Counted from the first letter of the stretch, positions 50,186-63,158 are shown. The stretch is DNA of 64,000 bases from Phaseolus vulgaris (GCF_000499845.2 NC_023751.2:8412335-8476334), one strand, 5' to 3'. The notes: generated from the letters alone by a model not told the origin. Numbers and translations: made by a program.

Positions 50186-50734
50186 TCGTGATATTGTTTT
50201 TCTCAATCGTCATCAATTCTTCATTCATAGCATTTTGCCATTTGGGGTGTTGAATGACATCGACAAGTCTCGCATGTTCTGATTCTGCAAGAAAAACAAA
50301 GTCAACCAAATCTCCATTGTCATCAACTTCATCATCAAGTTTTACTTCGCAAACTTGAAGATGTACAGGTTGTCGTTGCTGCCTTCTTGGTCGCTCTATC
50401 ATAGTTGCAATTAGAGTTGCAACTTCATGTTGAATTACAGCTTCAGGTTGAACTGCAAGTGCTTCAGGTTGAACTGCATGTGTTTCAGGTTGAACTGCAT
50501 GTGTTTCAGGTTGAACTGCAGGTGCTTCAAGAGTGACTTCATCTTCCACATCATCGTTCAAAACATAAATATATCGTTTTTTTGAATCCATTTCAATTGT
50601 TGCATTCCATTGCTATTCCTCATCTTCGGCAAATGTAACATCACGATTGATAATCACTTTCTTTATCATTGGATTGTACAGTTTGTATTCCCCATGCTTA
50701 TATCTAATGAAAATTGATGGATTTCCTATGAGCT

Positions 50735-51490
50735 CTTCTTGGATGTTTGTGGAAGATGGTGTGGAAGCTTAATGGAGGAGATGAACAAGGTCCTCCTAAG
50801 AGGTGTGGTGACCTTGAAGGTGCATGAAGAGTGTGGAAATGGGGAGGTTCGGCCAGCCCTTTTGAAGGTGGTGAAATGAAGATTAAAACCTAGAAGCTAG
50901 GCAATGAGTAATGTATGGCACTAAATTGACAGCATAACAATACTCTATTCAATCTTGAAAATACAAGGTGTAGGCTCCTCTTTTTATAGGCTAAAGAGGA
51001 CCAGATTTGATGACCTAAATGCTACACAAATGTAAGCCAAATGAAATGTAAAGAAGTGGCACATGGAGCACATGACACATGGGTGCACATGGCCCTCCAA
51101 CTTACACATGGCCGAACTTGATTAGTGAAGGCTTCTAGAAACCTTTAGCTAATCAAGGTTAACTACTCATTAATTCTAATGTGCAGAAAAATAAACATTT
51201 TTTCACATGGCTATGCTATTTACACCCCAATTAAAACTAGGCTACACTTGATGGGCCTTCACGGAACATGTATTAATATGTCATTCTCCCATTCATAGCT
51301 TGATCCAAGTCTTCTTGTCCTAGACGCTCCTAGCTTGGTCTTAGACGCTCCTAGCTTGGTCTTAGACGCTCCTAGCTTGATCTTAGACGCTCCTAGCTTG
51401 GTCTTAGACGCTATTGACTTGGGGTCTAGCCTTTCATGGGAGGTTGTGCTTGGCCCTCCTCCATCAAAAGTGGTTTTCACTGCCTTATCA
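50735..51490. mobile_element. Foreign ~750-bp insertion within the copia integrase region
   Basis: On the minus strand copia homology stops after SKLDDKAVKT (about 51490) and resumes with IFIRYKHGEYKLYNP (about 50730). The intervening DNA is unrelated, non-coding except for a short tail, and carries a 21-bp minisatellite at 51321-51425. Ends show a possible short inverted similarity (TTTTGATGGA against AATTGATGGA). Class is not determined. Confidence 0.6.
51321..51425. repeat. 21-bp minisatellite, 5 units
   Basis: Five units of TAGACGCTCCTAGCTTGGTC plus T, the last diverged. Since 21 is a multiple of 3 the minus strand reads a 7-residue repeat, SKTKLGA, fused in frame to the copia integrase frame (51259-51774). 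Confidence 0.92.
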
Positions 51491-53307
51491 TCCAACTTCG
51501 ATCTTGCTGCCTTGGGGACATGAGCATAAGTAATTGACCCAAATACCTTCAAGTGTTGCACATTGGGTTTGAATTCACTCCATGCCTCAATTGGAGTTGT
51601 GTTAGGAACACTCCGAGTGGGTGATATGTTTATCAAATATACTGCACATGTTACGGCCTCAGCCCAAAAATAATTTGGCATACCTTTTGCTTTAAGCATG
51701 CTCCTCGCCATGTCCATGATTGTTCTATTCTTTCTCTCGGCAACTCTCTGTTGCGTTGAGGTGTGTAGGGACAAGTTATGTTATGTTGCAACCCAAGTTC
51801 TTCAGAGTGCCTATTGAATTCATTAGACTTGTACTCACCTCCTCCATCACTACACACCATCTTAATTTGTCTGACACTCTCTCTTTCAACAAATGCTTTA
51901 AATATTTTAAAGTAGTGGAATACCTCATCCTTGCTTTTCAATACATAAATCCAGGTTTTCCTTGAAAAATCATCAATAAAGGTTAATACTTATTACCTCA
52001 ATTGATGATATGTTCATTGGGCCACAAACATCTGTATGAACAAGCTCCAAAGGAAATTTTGCACGCCAAGACTCCTTAACAAATGATATCCTGTGATTCT
52101 TTCCAAAAATGCAAGCCTCACACAATTGATCAGGATGATGAATATGGGGTAAACCATTTACTAAATTTCGTTTGGAGAGATTTTCCAAACTCTGGAAATT
52201 TAAGTGCCCAAAGCGTAAATGCCATAACCACGATTCATTATTCACTATTGCATTCAAGCACTTGAAATCACCCATATGAATATCTACTGGAAACATGCGA
52301 TTTTTTGATAAAAAATATTTAAAAATCAAACTACATTTTTTTATCAAAAATTGATAATTTATTTTCAACTATGTGCATCACATAACCCTTCTCGGTCAGC
52401 TGACCCATACTCAACAAATTACTTTTCATATCAGGTACATAGAAAACATCATAGATGTACCTGTGATCACCATTCTTCAATGTGATAAGAATTCGCCCTT
52501 TTCCAGTCACTAGAACGAACCTGCCATCATCGAATTTCACTTTTGTGCGAAATGAGTCATCCAAATCTGCGAACAACATCTTCTTACCACACATGTGATT
52601 TGTGCAACCTGTATCCAAATACCAAGTTTGATTGTTTGGGGTTTCATTTGATGTGACTGTCATTAGTACTGTATGATCTTCTTCATCTTGTACGTGATTA
52701 CTGTCTTCTTGAGCACAATTGGCAACATGATCCGCGACCACGTTCCCCGCGCCAAGCACCTCCATGATTCTGGCCACCACGACCTTTGCTGGAATAAATA
52801 CCATGTTTATGATAGGAGCTACCAATTGAGTTGTGCTTGTAAAGCCTGTTCAATTGGTTTTTCAATATTATTGTCATTCATTTGTTGCTCATGCACTCGT
52901 AGGGAACCAGACAATAACCTTACTGTCATTTTTGAAATGTCATTGGCCTCTCCAATTGCGGCAACAACATGTTCAAATCTGGGAGTTAAAGATCTCAAAA
53001 TCTTCTCCACCTTTGCTTGCTCCGAATGTGTTTCACCATTTGTCAAGGCAAGAACTTTATTTATATAAACATTAATAGTTTCCATCTGCAGCAATTCATA
53101 TTGACGTCTTAGGGTTTGAAGACGCACCCTCTTGATCTTGTCATCACCTTTATAATTGATTGACAAAATTGTCCAAGCCTCACTGGCAGTTGTTGCTCCT
53201 TCAATTTGCTCAAACTCTCGTCATTCATCCCTTGATGGATGAGATACAAAGTCTTATTGTCCTTATTCCTCTTGATCACGATGTGCTACTCATTGCGCCT
53301 CAATAAA

Positions 53308-53495
53308 AATTATAATTACTGGAAACTATATATAAAATAATAGGAATACTAAAAGGCCTGTAAACTGACCATTAATGCAATATAACAATAAAATAGTTTA
53401 AGGATAATAAAATCAAAATTAATAATAATAATATCTGAATTAATAACCAACATCCTCCCTTAATTCTGATTTGGAACCACCTTCACAATTTGAAA
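53308..53495 (-). repeat. Right direct repeat of the copia remnant
   Basis: Same order as the left copy, including the coding tail and polypurine tract (AAGGGAGGA) upstream of TGTTGG. A true 5' LTR should not be preceded by polypurine-tract sequence, so this copy derives from a 3' end, for example by recombination between tandem elements. Confidence 0.75.
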
Positions 53496-54352
53496 CAACC
53501 TTCACAATTGGAACCAACAGTCATGTGACCTAAACATATCAATCTATTGTTCAAATATTAATAATAACAGTGGAACAAAATGAACTAGTCAATTTTATAA
53601 TTACGGCTCTTAAAAAATTGAAAAAAAAATCACATGAAAAATCATATAATTTCAAAACACATGTTCCTACACTACGAGTAAATTATAATAATTTTATAAA
53701 AATCATATACAGTAAAAAAAAACTCAAACATGATGTTGAAATCAATGATTACCATAAATAATAGGTTAATAATATGTGTTTTTCTCCATAATAAGATTAT
53801 TATTATTTTAAGAGAAAAAAATAAGTAAGATTTTACTTTCTTAACTCTTTCTTCTGTATTCAATTTTTTGATCGATAAAACTGCTTACTCTTAAAATGAG
53901 ATATTGATTCACATTAATGGATGTATTAACCTCTTAAAACTACTTGTAAGGACTTATTTTTGTACTTTAATATAAGTGTGAATTAATTTAAAAACGGATA
54001 ATTAAATTTAATAATGTTTAAACTTTATATATTTTAAGATATTTGTGATGTATGTGGTTATCAAACTGGGTTTGCTATATAAAGTAACATAAAATAGAGT
54101 GGGTTTTGGAAATATAGGAGGTGCAAATAGAAGATTCAAATGCTCTTCTTTCTTTCCAAAATTTGAACATAATTAAATTTACCAGATTTTGTAATCAGAA
54201 TGCAAAAACTAAATGTACAGTTTTTATAATTGGACGATTTTGTCTTTGCACAATATTGTGGGTGCAGGAAGAAAAATGTACAGGTGCAGAAAGAAATTGC
54301 CTCACTTTTATTTATACCTCTGCAACTTTTTTCTTTCTCCTCCTCGCGAACT
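53496..54352. other. AT-rich spacer
   Basis: No gene supported. Near 54266-54310 the words GTGCAGGAAGAAAAATG and GTGCAGAAAGAAATTGC recall the repeat arms at 56370-56870. Confidence 0.45.
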
Positions 54353-54355
54353 TTA

Positions 54356-56051
54356 GGCTTTGTTTGATTAGAGGATGTGGGGAAGTGAAAAGTTGAGGGT
54401 GAGTGAAAGTGAAAGTGTGAAAAAAGTTGAAGTTGTTTGGATTGGGTATGTTAGTGTGGATGTGTGAGAAAAGTTTATTAAAATTTGTAAGTGATGTGAT
54501 AGTTGTAAGAATATTATAAATTATTTTGAATAGTAAAATTTGTAAGATTATAAATTTACCCTTTATATAAAAAAATAAATAATGACTAATCCTTTTTCAT
54601 ATTTTACTTAATTAAAATAATTTTAAGTTTCATTTATAAATAAAAAAAATGTAAAATTGAAAGAAATCATGAATTATAATTTTAAATTTAAGTATAATTT
54701 TATTATTTAACATTTTATTAATTTAAATTTATTTTTTTTACTTAAGTTAATTTATTTACATAATTTTAATATTATATATGATTTTTTAAATTATGTTATG
54801 TTATATATATATATATAAAATTAATTTTAATAATGATTTTTATTATGAATAACAAAATGAATATATTTAAAAAAAAAATATTTAGAACATAACATGAATA
54901 TTAAGTAAATATCAAAATATATAATATAAAGTCATTACATCTTATTCGGAAAGAGATATAAAGACATGTTAATTTGTTTGTAATTTTGAAATTATGTAAT
55001 TTTTTCATTTTTTTTTTAAATTAGTACAATATTTGATTTAATTTTTAAATAATAACATTAATAATTTATGTAAATTATGAAAAATTAATTATATCTATCT
55101 CATAACATTATGATATGTCTATGTAAAATTTAAAAAATAAAGAATATAACATTAAAAATTTGTATTTCCATTCTGTAAAAATAATAATTTCACATAAAAA
55201 AAGTTTTTTTATAAAGTATTAAATATTCAAACAATATTAACTATCTACACATATTATTAAAAATTGCACATATTATTACAAATTTGAATTTATTATGTAA
55301 TTTTTTTTCTCTTTTTTTTAATTACTACAATATATTTTAATTTTTTAATAATAACATTAGCAATTTACGTAAATTATGAGAAATAAATAATACGTATTTG
55401 ATAACATTATGGTATGTGTATCTAAAATGTAAAAAAATATAAAATATAACATTCAAATTTTTTATTTCTGTAAAAATAATAAATCTATTTTTTATAAAGA
55501 ATTAAATGTTCAAAAAATATTAAGTATGTACACATATTATTTTAATTTATTATGTAATATTCTTCTGTTTTTTTAATTACTAAAATATTTGTTTTACAAA
55601 ATAACATTAAAAATTTCTATTTCTATTCTGTAAAAATAATAATTTCAAAAAAATAATCTATTTGTAAATTTCTTAATTTTAAATCAAATTTATTTTTATT
55701 AACAACTTAAAAGTAAAAAAAATAAAAATAACTATGTATACATTCATAAATTTATGTACATATATTATTCAAAATTCAAATACTTATTGAGTGACCTGGT
55801 GCGGTGCGATGCTTCCAATACAAAAAGATGTTACTCTGTGTAATGTGAATAAGGGCAACATGGTAATTGAACTAATTTTACATGGCTTCCCATCCTTTCC
55901 ACCTCCTTTCTCTTCATATTACAAATGACCCAAAAAAACACTCTTCTTTTCACTTTCTCACCCTCACTCTCACCCTCTCATAGAACCAAACGGAGTGGCC
56001 ACCCAATAAGCTATCCGCGCTACAGGGCCACCTCCTCATCCAAACAGGGCC
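54356..56051. mobile_element. Harbinger/Tourist-like non-autonomous element, 1.7 kb
   Basis: The left end GGCTTTGTTTGATTAGAGG and the inverse right end (GGCCCTGTTTGGATGAGG) are related, and TTA flanks both sides (54353-54355, 56052-56054). A GTGAAAG-rich left arm matches the inverse of a CTTTCTCACCCTCACTCTC right arm. The 1.3-kb interior is extremely AT-rich with no coding capacity. The right side carries about 60 extra bases outside the best-matching arm, so a composite origin is possible. Confidence 0.5.
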
Positions 56052-56369
56052 TTAAAGAAAAACCAAAACTTTCTAGTTGTTTCTTCCTTGACTCCAACAA
56101 TTTTCTCCCTTCATCCATCATTTTTAAAAAATACTATTTTACTTATTTTTTAAATGATTTTCAGATTATTCTTTTCGAAATATTTACTTTTTGAAACATA
56201 TTTTATGACTTTCATATTTATCATTCGGAAGTAAAAAAAAATGTTTTACCAAATAGATATTCTTGAATGCTTTTTTATCTTCTAAATTTCTTATTAAAAA
56301 CACTTTTTGCTTATAGAATATTCTCTATTTCAGAACTGTTAAAAATAATTTGGTTATTTCAAATAATAG

Positions 56370-56870
56370 AGAACTGCAAGAAGAAAAAATTAGGAGTGCA
56401 GAAAGAAACACTCAAACTCTCTTCCTAGTCCATTTGTGATTTTCTTTACACCTGCTGGTTAGAAAAAGTGAACATCATCACATATTGACACTTTACTTTG
56501 ACAATTTCTCCCTACACCATATCAATTTCAACATGCACTCAATCTATTATTTAAAATGACAAAAATATTCTTCTTAAATGATGAAAATAACTTTACACAA
56601 AAGGAGAGTGTAAATAAAAATTAGAACCTTTTATCCAAAAATATTATGAATTTTGATTTTCATAACACATTTTTGAATTCTGGAAATTTTTATTTGGAAT
56701 GCATTTTTAGTTTTGTGTTCCAGATTTTTTTGTCCATAATGTATTTTTTTTTGAATTTTATTTACTATTTTGGATTTTTAAATCTAAAATAAGGGTAATT
56801 TTTGAAATTTTGAAAAAAAATGATAGATGGAGGTCAAAATCGATATGGTGGAGGAGGAAGAAATTGTCCT
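56370..56870. repeat. Inverted-repeat element with GCAG(G/A)AAGAAATTG arms
   Basis: GACAATTTCTCCCTACACC (from 56500) is the near inverse of GGTGGAGGAGGAAGAAATTG (to about 56866), extending through CATATCAATTTC and AAATCGATATG. A related GAGTGCAGAAAGAAAC word precedes it at 56394. Confidence 0.5.
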
Positions 56871-57430
56871 ATTTCTTTTATTTTTTTATGCAAGGATGAC
56901 ACGCATTTTGGAATTAGTGGAAGAAATTAGAGTTTTTTTAACTTGACATTTGATGTTGATGGCTAGATTTGACTAGTTATGAAAACAAAGTAGTTAGTAC
57001 TTTTGTTTCATTATCTTCTTTAAATTATAAATATCATATAGTATAAGTATGACATCCAAAAATTAATTATCTAATATACTATAATCTCATTAGAGAATTT
57101 TTACAAAGCTTATATAGTAATTCAAAATTGTAAATTTAAACGAATACATCATATCATAATATATATATATATATTTATTTTTTTTATTCTTTTTCAAATG
57201 TTAGTCGTTTACATTTACTGTGTCTATTCGTGTAGATAATATAATTACTACAATGACCAATGCAAAAATAACTTATTGATATAATTTTTTTAAATTTTTT
57301 TTTTTATGTTAGACATCATTATGCAACTTAACATCTCAACTAGGTTAAGTAATAATAATCATTTATCATCATATGAAAAAAATATTATTAAAAAAAGAAA
57401 GAAAATACAAAAAAATATATAGAAAACTAG
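56871..57430. other. AT-rich spacer
   Basis: Non-coding; homopolymer T runs and (AT)n near 57160. Nothing recognised. Confidence 0.5.
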
Positions 57431-57439
57431 ACCAAAACC

Positions 57440-58790
57440 CATATATTAACAAAAACGATACATAGGTAGACTACACCTATTAATAACAAATTATAAGAAC
57501 ATACTAGATAAAAGTCTATTATACTAATAAAATGATTATCTATGAATAAATCTTAAATTAGCCAACTTATCAGCACATACATTCCCTTCACGAAAAATAT
57601 GAATAACCCAAAACTTGATTTTTCCACAGTAATTAAGACAAATATTTCATCGATTACGAAAGAACCATGGAACATTAGTCCTAACAGTAAACGCAATACA
57701 AACCAAGGCATAATCACATTCAAGCCATACACTAGTAAGTCTCATCTTTTGAACTTCCTCCATAGCATGTATAAATTCATAAAACTCAGGAAGCATAACT
57801 GTCTAAAATTTAAGAAACGCAGAGAAAACACCAATAAACTCTTCCATACTCCCACGATAAATACCTCCACAAGTAACAAGACCAGGATATCTCATAACAA
57901 TCTCATTAGTGTTAATTTTAACCCAGTCTGGCGAAGGGAACTCCCATCTAACAGGAAGATGATGGAAAATTTATCAGAAAGAGTATTAATACAAAAAAAA
58001 CTTAATCATCTTGAAATCCAACATATCATTCTTTATTGAAGCTTTAGACGAATTTCCCATTAGACAAGTTAAATTTTTATTTACCGAAATAACCCTAGAA
58101 ACATCAATCTTAACTTGAAAATCTAGCATAACTCCTCATACGTCATATAATCCAAATAGAAAAAGTTATCACAACAAGATTAATCAATTTATCCAAAGGA
58201 CTGTCATCACTTTTAAGAAAAGAAAGAAAATCATCCTTATTAGAAAAATGAGAAGTAAGAAAAATCTGTCAAACCCAACTCCAAATATGCAAAGCATCAA
58301 AACATTAAAAAAAAATGTTGAATAAATTCCTTGTGCTTTTCACAAAGCGTACACATAGAACATATATGCAAACCTTTATTCTGAATATGCTGATTTGTAG
58401 GAAACCGCCCATGAAAAAATTTCCAGAGTACTAGAGTTTTGGAAGGCAAAATATATGAAGACCAAATGAATTTACCTCAATCACAAGGAACTCCTGGTTC
58501 CAAGAAAAAAGTCCTAGCCGATTTAAGAGTGAAACGACCAGACTCGTATAGAATCCAATTAGGAATATCTTGTTCCTCCTTAACCATGATATGATTAAAA
58601 ATATGAGATATCTATTGTAAAGACAAAAGAATATTCCAATCACAACTAGTCCAAAACTAAGAGATTGTATCCAGAATGCTAACACCATCAAATAACCCAA
58701 CAATATTTGCTAAAGAAGTAGTAGAACACCATTTATCATTTCATAAATTAATAAAAGTACATGTACCAACAATCCAAGAAGTATAATCAA
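57440..58790 (-). pseudogene. LINE-type zf-RVT and RNase H-like pseudogene
   Basis: Read on the minus strand across broken frames: an upstream block with DIPNWILYESGRFTLKSART, then SSYILPSKTLVLWKFFHGR and PTNQHIQNKGLHMCSMCTLC (zf-RVT type, 58600-58300); then PSPDWVKINTNE, CGGIYRGSMEEFIGVFSAFL, RLTSVWLECDYALVC and HIFREGNVCADKLANL (plant non-LTR RNase H domain, about 57970-57540). The Asp normally following INT in the first catalytic block (NTDG) is changed, and several stops interrupt the frame. No reverse transcriptase core was found. It is a 3'-end relic of a LINE-like element. Confidence 0.65.
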
Positions 58791-61700
58791 GTATAAACAA
58801 AGATGGTTGATTTTCAGTGCATTTTTCACTTGAGAAAGAAAAATCACTTGAGTGAAAACTAGGTCAACAACATAATCAAAATAATTTTCAAATATCTATT
58901 TTAAAATATTATAATAATACAACTTATAAACATTTCAGAATTATTAATCCATATAAAGATTTGTTTAAACATCATTTATTACTTATTTCAATTCAATCTT
59001 AACCATTCAAATAGTTTTCAGACAAACATCGACCTTTCATAGAACTCAAAATATTGTGATCACATCACATTCACATCCATATGCCACATATCCTAAGGTT
59101 CTATAAAAAAAACATAATAACTTCATTTACTTGTAATTTCTTATTTTGGGGGGAGTTTTAGCTCAAGTGAGAATACTCAAAATTTAGAGACCTAAAGTAA
59201 TATATCTAAACATAACCAAATTTCAGTACGAGGTTAACCAAGTTGAGATTTTTATCAACATACCCCACTAAGATTGATGACAAAATCACAAGGAAATGAA
59301 GATAATAGATAATCTTTAAGGTAGAAAAACTTAATCGATTTAAAAATATGATCGGGTAGAAATGACTTCTGACTCTTAGCTAATGCAGGATGTGATCAAT
59401 TTATAAAAAGACAAGGTAGGGGAGAAGAAAATTAGAGAGAAGAAAAATAAAAGTGAAATAAGAGATAGGGGAAAAGAGAAAAGAGAAAAAAAAGAGGAAA
59501 AGATAGTTACATTAAAGAATTTAAAGTAAATAAAACTAGTTATGTTGTAAATTTCAATTAAATAATAAATAGTTTATTTAATTACATATGATGTTGTGTG
59601 TAAAAATGTCAAGTTGATGCAATTGTTAACTAATCTAAGTTTAAAACATTACATTAATACATAAATACCCTAATGATCTATTTGAGTTTTAATTAAATTT
59701 GAAACTTTAAAATGTGTTCTGTGTTATGAAGAGACTTATGAATATATGGTTGGTAAAATATGTTTAAATTTTGTACATGCAAAAAGTGCAAACTAAAATA
59801 AATTAATTTTGTTTTGAATTTTATAAATATAAACTTAAATTTGTAAACTCAAGCAAAATATAGATGGACTCAATTTAAGGTTGAACTAAGTATAAAAGTA
59901 GTATTCCATATTGTATTTACTTTATAAAAACAAATTCTAAATTTTAAATCTTAATTTATTATGCATTCCATTTAACAATTCTAGAAATATAGATTAAGAA
60001 AAAACTAAAATGTGTGGATTAAATGTTATAATGATTTGTATATTTGGAGATTTTATATTATATTAAAAAGAAAGAAATTTTAATTTGAAGGAAATAATTT
60101 ATTTAGTTATAAGTTATTTTGAGAAAAAAAAAATTAGAATTCAATAATATTCGGATAAGACTTGTATAACTATCCTTTAGATGGTAAGTTAAAATTCATA
60201 ATTAGAATAAAAGTGGAAGATTATATTTAAACTGATTATTATAAGTTATCTCGTAAACGTAAGTTTGAAGTTTTTTGGTACTTTTGTAGAGAATCAATAC
60301 AAAACCCTGAACGAGGTATCCATTGTTATGTGAGTGATGGAATCTTCATAACTCTGTAATGGATCATTGAAAATGACCACTCAATGTATTCAAGATGAAT
60401 GCTCTTGAAGACTGCAAAACATTATATACACACAAAACAAACTTTCACCATTGGCTTCGATTAAAACATTTTTGTTTCTTTCTTACAATTCATAAATTCT
60501 TCAAGGAACAAGAATCCAAGAAAGAAAACACATTCAAAATCAATTTAGTTCATAAATCTTAATAAACTTAATTGATTAAATACAATCAGTTAATTCTCTA
60601 TACCTCAAACTTTTTATGTTTATTTAAGAAATGATACAAAAGTTAGTTCAGATAACTTTGATTCATAAACAAAATATATCAATGCAAAAGTAAAAGTTAA
60701 TTTATTTAACTCATGTCTCATATATAGACACAAAATACATACAAATACGTTAAAAAGAAAAAAAACTTAAAATTTTAAAAAATATAATATAATTAAGTTA
60801 AATTGTTCTAAACTCTACTTTCTTTCAAATTGTGTCGTCTGATCACAGAAAGGATAATAAATAATCTAAGATTTTTAAAGAAAAAAGAATGAAAAAGAAA
60901 AAAAGATTTTTTTTTATAAAAGAGTATGAATAAATAAAATTTTAATTTATATATTAAACATAACTTTTGAACGTTTATTAGTTTGAAAGCATCTCTGCTA
61001 AACATATTGAAATCTTAACAATATAATTTTTCTTCACCTTAAATACTTATTACATAATTTGCATATACTTAAAACCTTAAAGTGAATAAGTTTTCATCCT
61101 TTCTTTCAATAGGCTTTCTTTCTTATCCTTTGTTTACTAAGTAAAGTTGATAAGAGATTCAATAAATGCTGACAATTTGACTTCTTATTGTTGCGACCTA
61201 CATGAATTTTATACCATAATAAAAAACATATAACATGCAAATATGCATGTTTAATTCAACTGCAAATTCATTGAAATGCTACAAGCAATTAATATGCAGA
61301 TAGAAGTTTAAGACCAATAACATTTAAAGGGTGAAAAAGGCTATAAATGTTACCAGAAGACTCCAATTCTTAAGCTAAAAACCTTGAAAAGCTCAAAGGA
61401 TTTTACACTAATCTATGTCTGAAAACGACCTTTCAATATGCAAATCACGGACCATAACTAATATGAAAGCTACTTCTGAAATTATGTATTGAATCTGCTT
61501 TAAACAAGGGAAAAAAATTATCAAAAAAAAAAAAAATAAAAAAAATTATGAATTAAACTTTCTTCCAACATTAAAAACCTATCAACTGTAAGTAAGATTA
61601 TATATAATTTATAATTTAATAATGATTTAATAGTGAATAATTTGATATATTTAAAAATTCCCATTAAAATAGATAATAAATATTTCTAATATTATATTAA

Positions 61701-62996
61701 AAAAATAAATTTTAAATATAATTTAACCTTTTTATAAAACTAGTTGATAAAATAAAATTTACATACAATTATATATTATAAAAAATATTTGCCTTTAGTT
61801 GATGTAAAATATTGTAAGAATTTAAAATATAATTGTAAAAAATAAAATAAAAAATGAATATTGTTTTGGTGCAGAAACTTTGAACAACTGGGCTCTGAAA
61901 AATATTAGGCTCAGAAAAATTAATACCTAGGAGAACTCTAAACAATAAATTGATTTGAAGAAAGTCAAAGTGACCAATTGAGAAAGAGTTCACAGGTGTA
62001 GGGGCTATGAACTTCCTTTTCAGGGCACACCAAAAATCGTCAGATGACAGGGTATCTGCACCAAGCACAGCAACAACTTCATTAATTATTTTTTCTGGTT
62101 GAGATCATTAAATAATTTTGCCTTCTTCCAAGGCACATCATTCTTTATTCTTCACCAAAATAATGTACAAAACCTCATAATAGAGAAAAAAAAATTAGAT
62201 TTGATAAAGGTGAATTGGAATGATCTCTCTACATCAGCTACGTCACTTTCACTTTAGCTTTAAAGCTGAAAGGAATATGCTACCTACAGTGTTATATGCC
62301 AGATAAAAGCTATTAAAATTAACATACCATAAAATGTATGTAACATAGTACAACTTTAAACTATCATTTGTTATGCATCTCCTTTCAAACTTCTTATTAA
62401 AAAAGAAGAAAGAAGAAGCTCACCACATATACTATAATTAATTGCTCAATCATGCATTTGGAGTTAAGTGAAAAGAGATTATAAACTATTGGTCTTCTTA
62501 GTATACCATAATAATCCTAGCAATCATTCATAAATAGTTATCATAATAAGCTTGATGATTTGCAATTGTTATTTTTGAAAGTTATGTAAACTATAATTTT
62601 GTATTGTTTGATAAGTATTGATCACTCTACAAAATGACAGAAGTTGCAAGTCCTCCTTGTTACACACTAATAATTTAATAAACAAACAAATGCTTATCCT
62701 TTTTAATCATATGACTTGTGGTCCATTAACACAGAATTTTCCACTCAGAAAGCATGTGAACATATAATATTATATCATCATATTACATTCATTCATGCAT
62801 ATATTATATATATAAGTATTTTGCTTATAAAAATCTTTTGCATATGTCACAGGCTCCTCCAATCCTAGTCCTTCTTTCTGCTTCTGTATACTTTCCTAGT
62901 GGTGCATAACCCCCAATCACAGTTGTAGAATCTGTCATCACCCTTTACTGAACGGAAACCACTTCTCTCTCTTCTTTCCCACCCTCCTCTTCATGC
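58791..62996. other. AT-rich intergenic DNA upstream of CYP714
   Basis: No gene supported over 4.2 kb. A diverged inverse copy of 45720-45960 lies at 59225-59510. A minus-strand open frame at 61769-62068 (MLGADTLSSDDFWCALKRKF) has retroelement-like flavour but is not recognised. The final few hundred bases should contain the CYP714 promoter. Confidence 0.45.
59225..59510 (-). repeat. Diverged copy of the LTR-like block at 45720-45960
   Basis: The minus strand shares with 45720-45960 the ordered phrases CATTTCTACCCGATCA, ATTTTTAAA, GTCATCAATCTT and GTGGGGT, with indels between. This indicates a dispersed repeat family. Confidence 0.55.
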
Positions 62997-63000
62997 TTAA

Positions 63001-63010
63001 ATATATATAA
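63001..63010 (+). promoter_or_regulatory. Probable TATA box of the CYP714-like gene
   Basis: ATATATATAA lies about 150 bp upstream of the ATG at 63159. That would give a leader of roughly 120 nt, normal for a plant P450 gene. Confidence 0.5.
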
Positions 63011-63158
63011 CAACACTCCACAATAGACCAAAATAACCAGCTTTTGCTACTGACATACTACTATATAATATAGAGTTTTTTAGGTGCTGAGCAAGCTTTG
63101 CTGTGTACTATTTAAATCACAAGAGTGAAAGGAAGAAGTAGCAGAGAGGGTGGTAGAG

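Larger units (their letters stand above)
49998..53495 (-). mobile_element. Defective Ty1/copia retrotransposon remnant lacking RT
   Basis: On the minus strand domains occur in copia order. Gag (UBN2 type: KIKRVRLQTLRRQYELLQME) about 53290-52819; protease-like WYLDTGCTNHMCGKK near 52620; integrase zinc-binding WHLRFGHLNFQ with LCEACIFGKNHR about 52230-52110; integrase core with HTDVCGP, CSDGGGEYKS and ERKNRTIMDMAR to about 51490; then a tail fragment (YKLYNPMIKK, VIINRDVTF) and IEKNNITTQIRKVVPNQN ending at 50151. Several frameshifts separate these blocks. Reverse transcriptase and RNase H are absent. About 190-bp direct repeats bound it. A foreign segment at 50735-51490 interrupts the integrase C-terminal region. 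It cannot transpose by itself. Confidence 0.85.

Noticed and set aside
51335..51523. Plus-strand open frame with repeated LDAPSL
   Set aside because: Reverse reading of the 21-bp minisatellite.
61769..62068. 99-aa minus-strand open frame starting MLGADTLSSDDF
   Set aside because: Looks like retroelement debris but no family could be named and no neighbouring domains were found.
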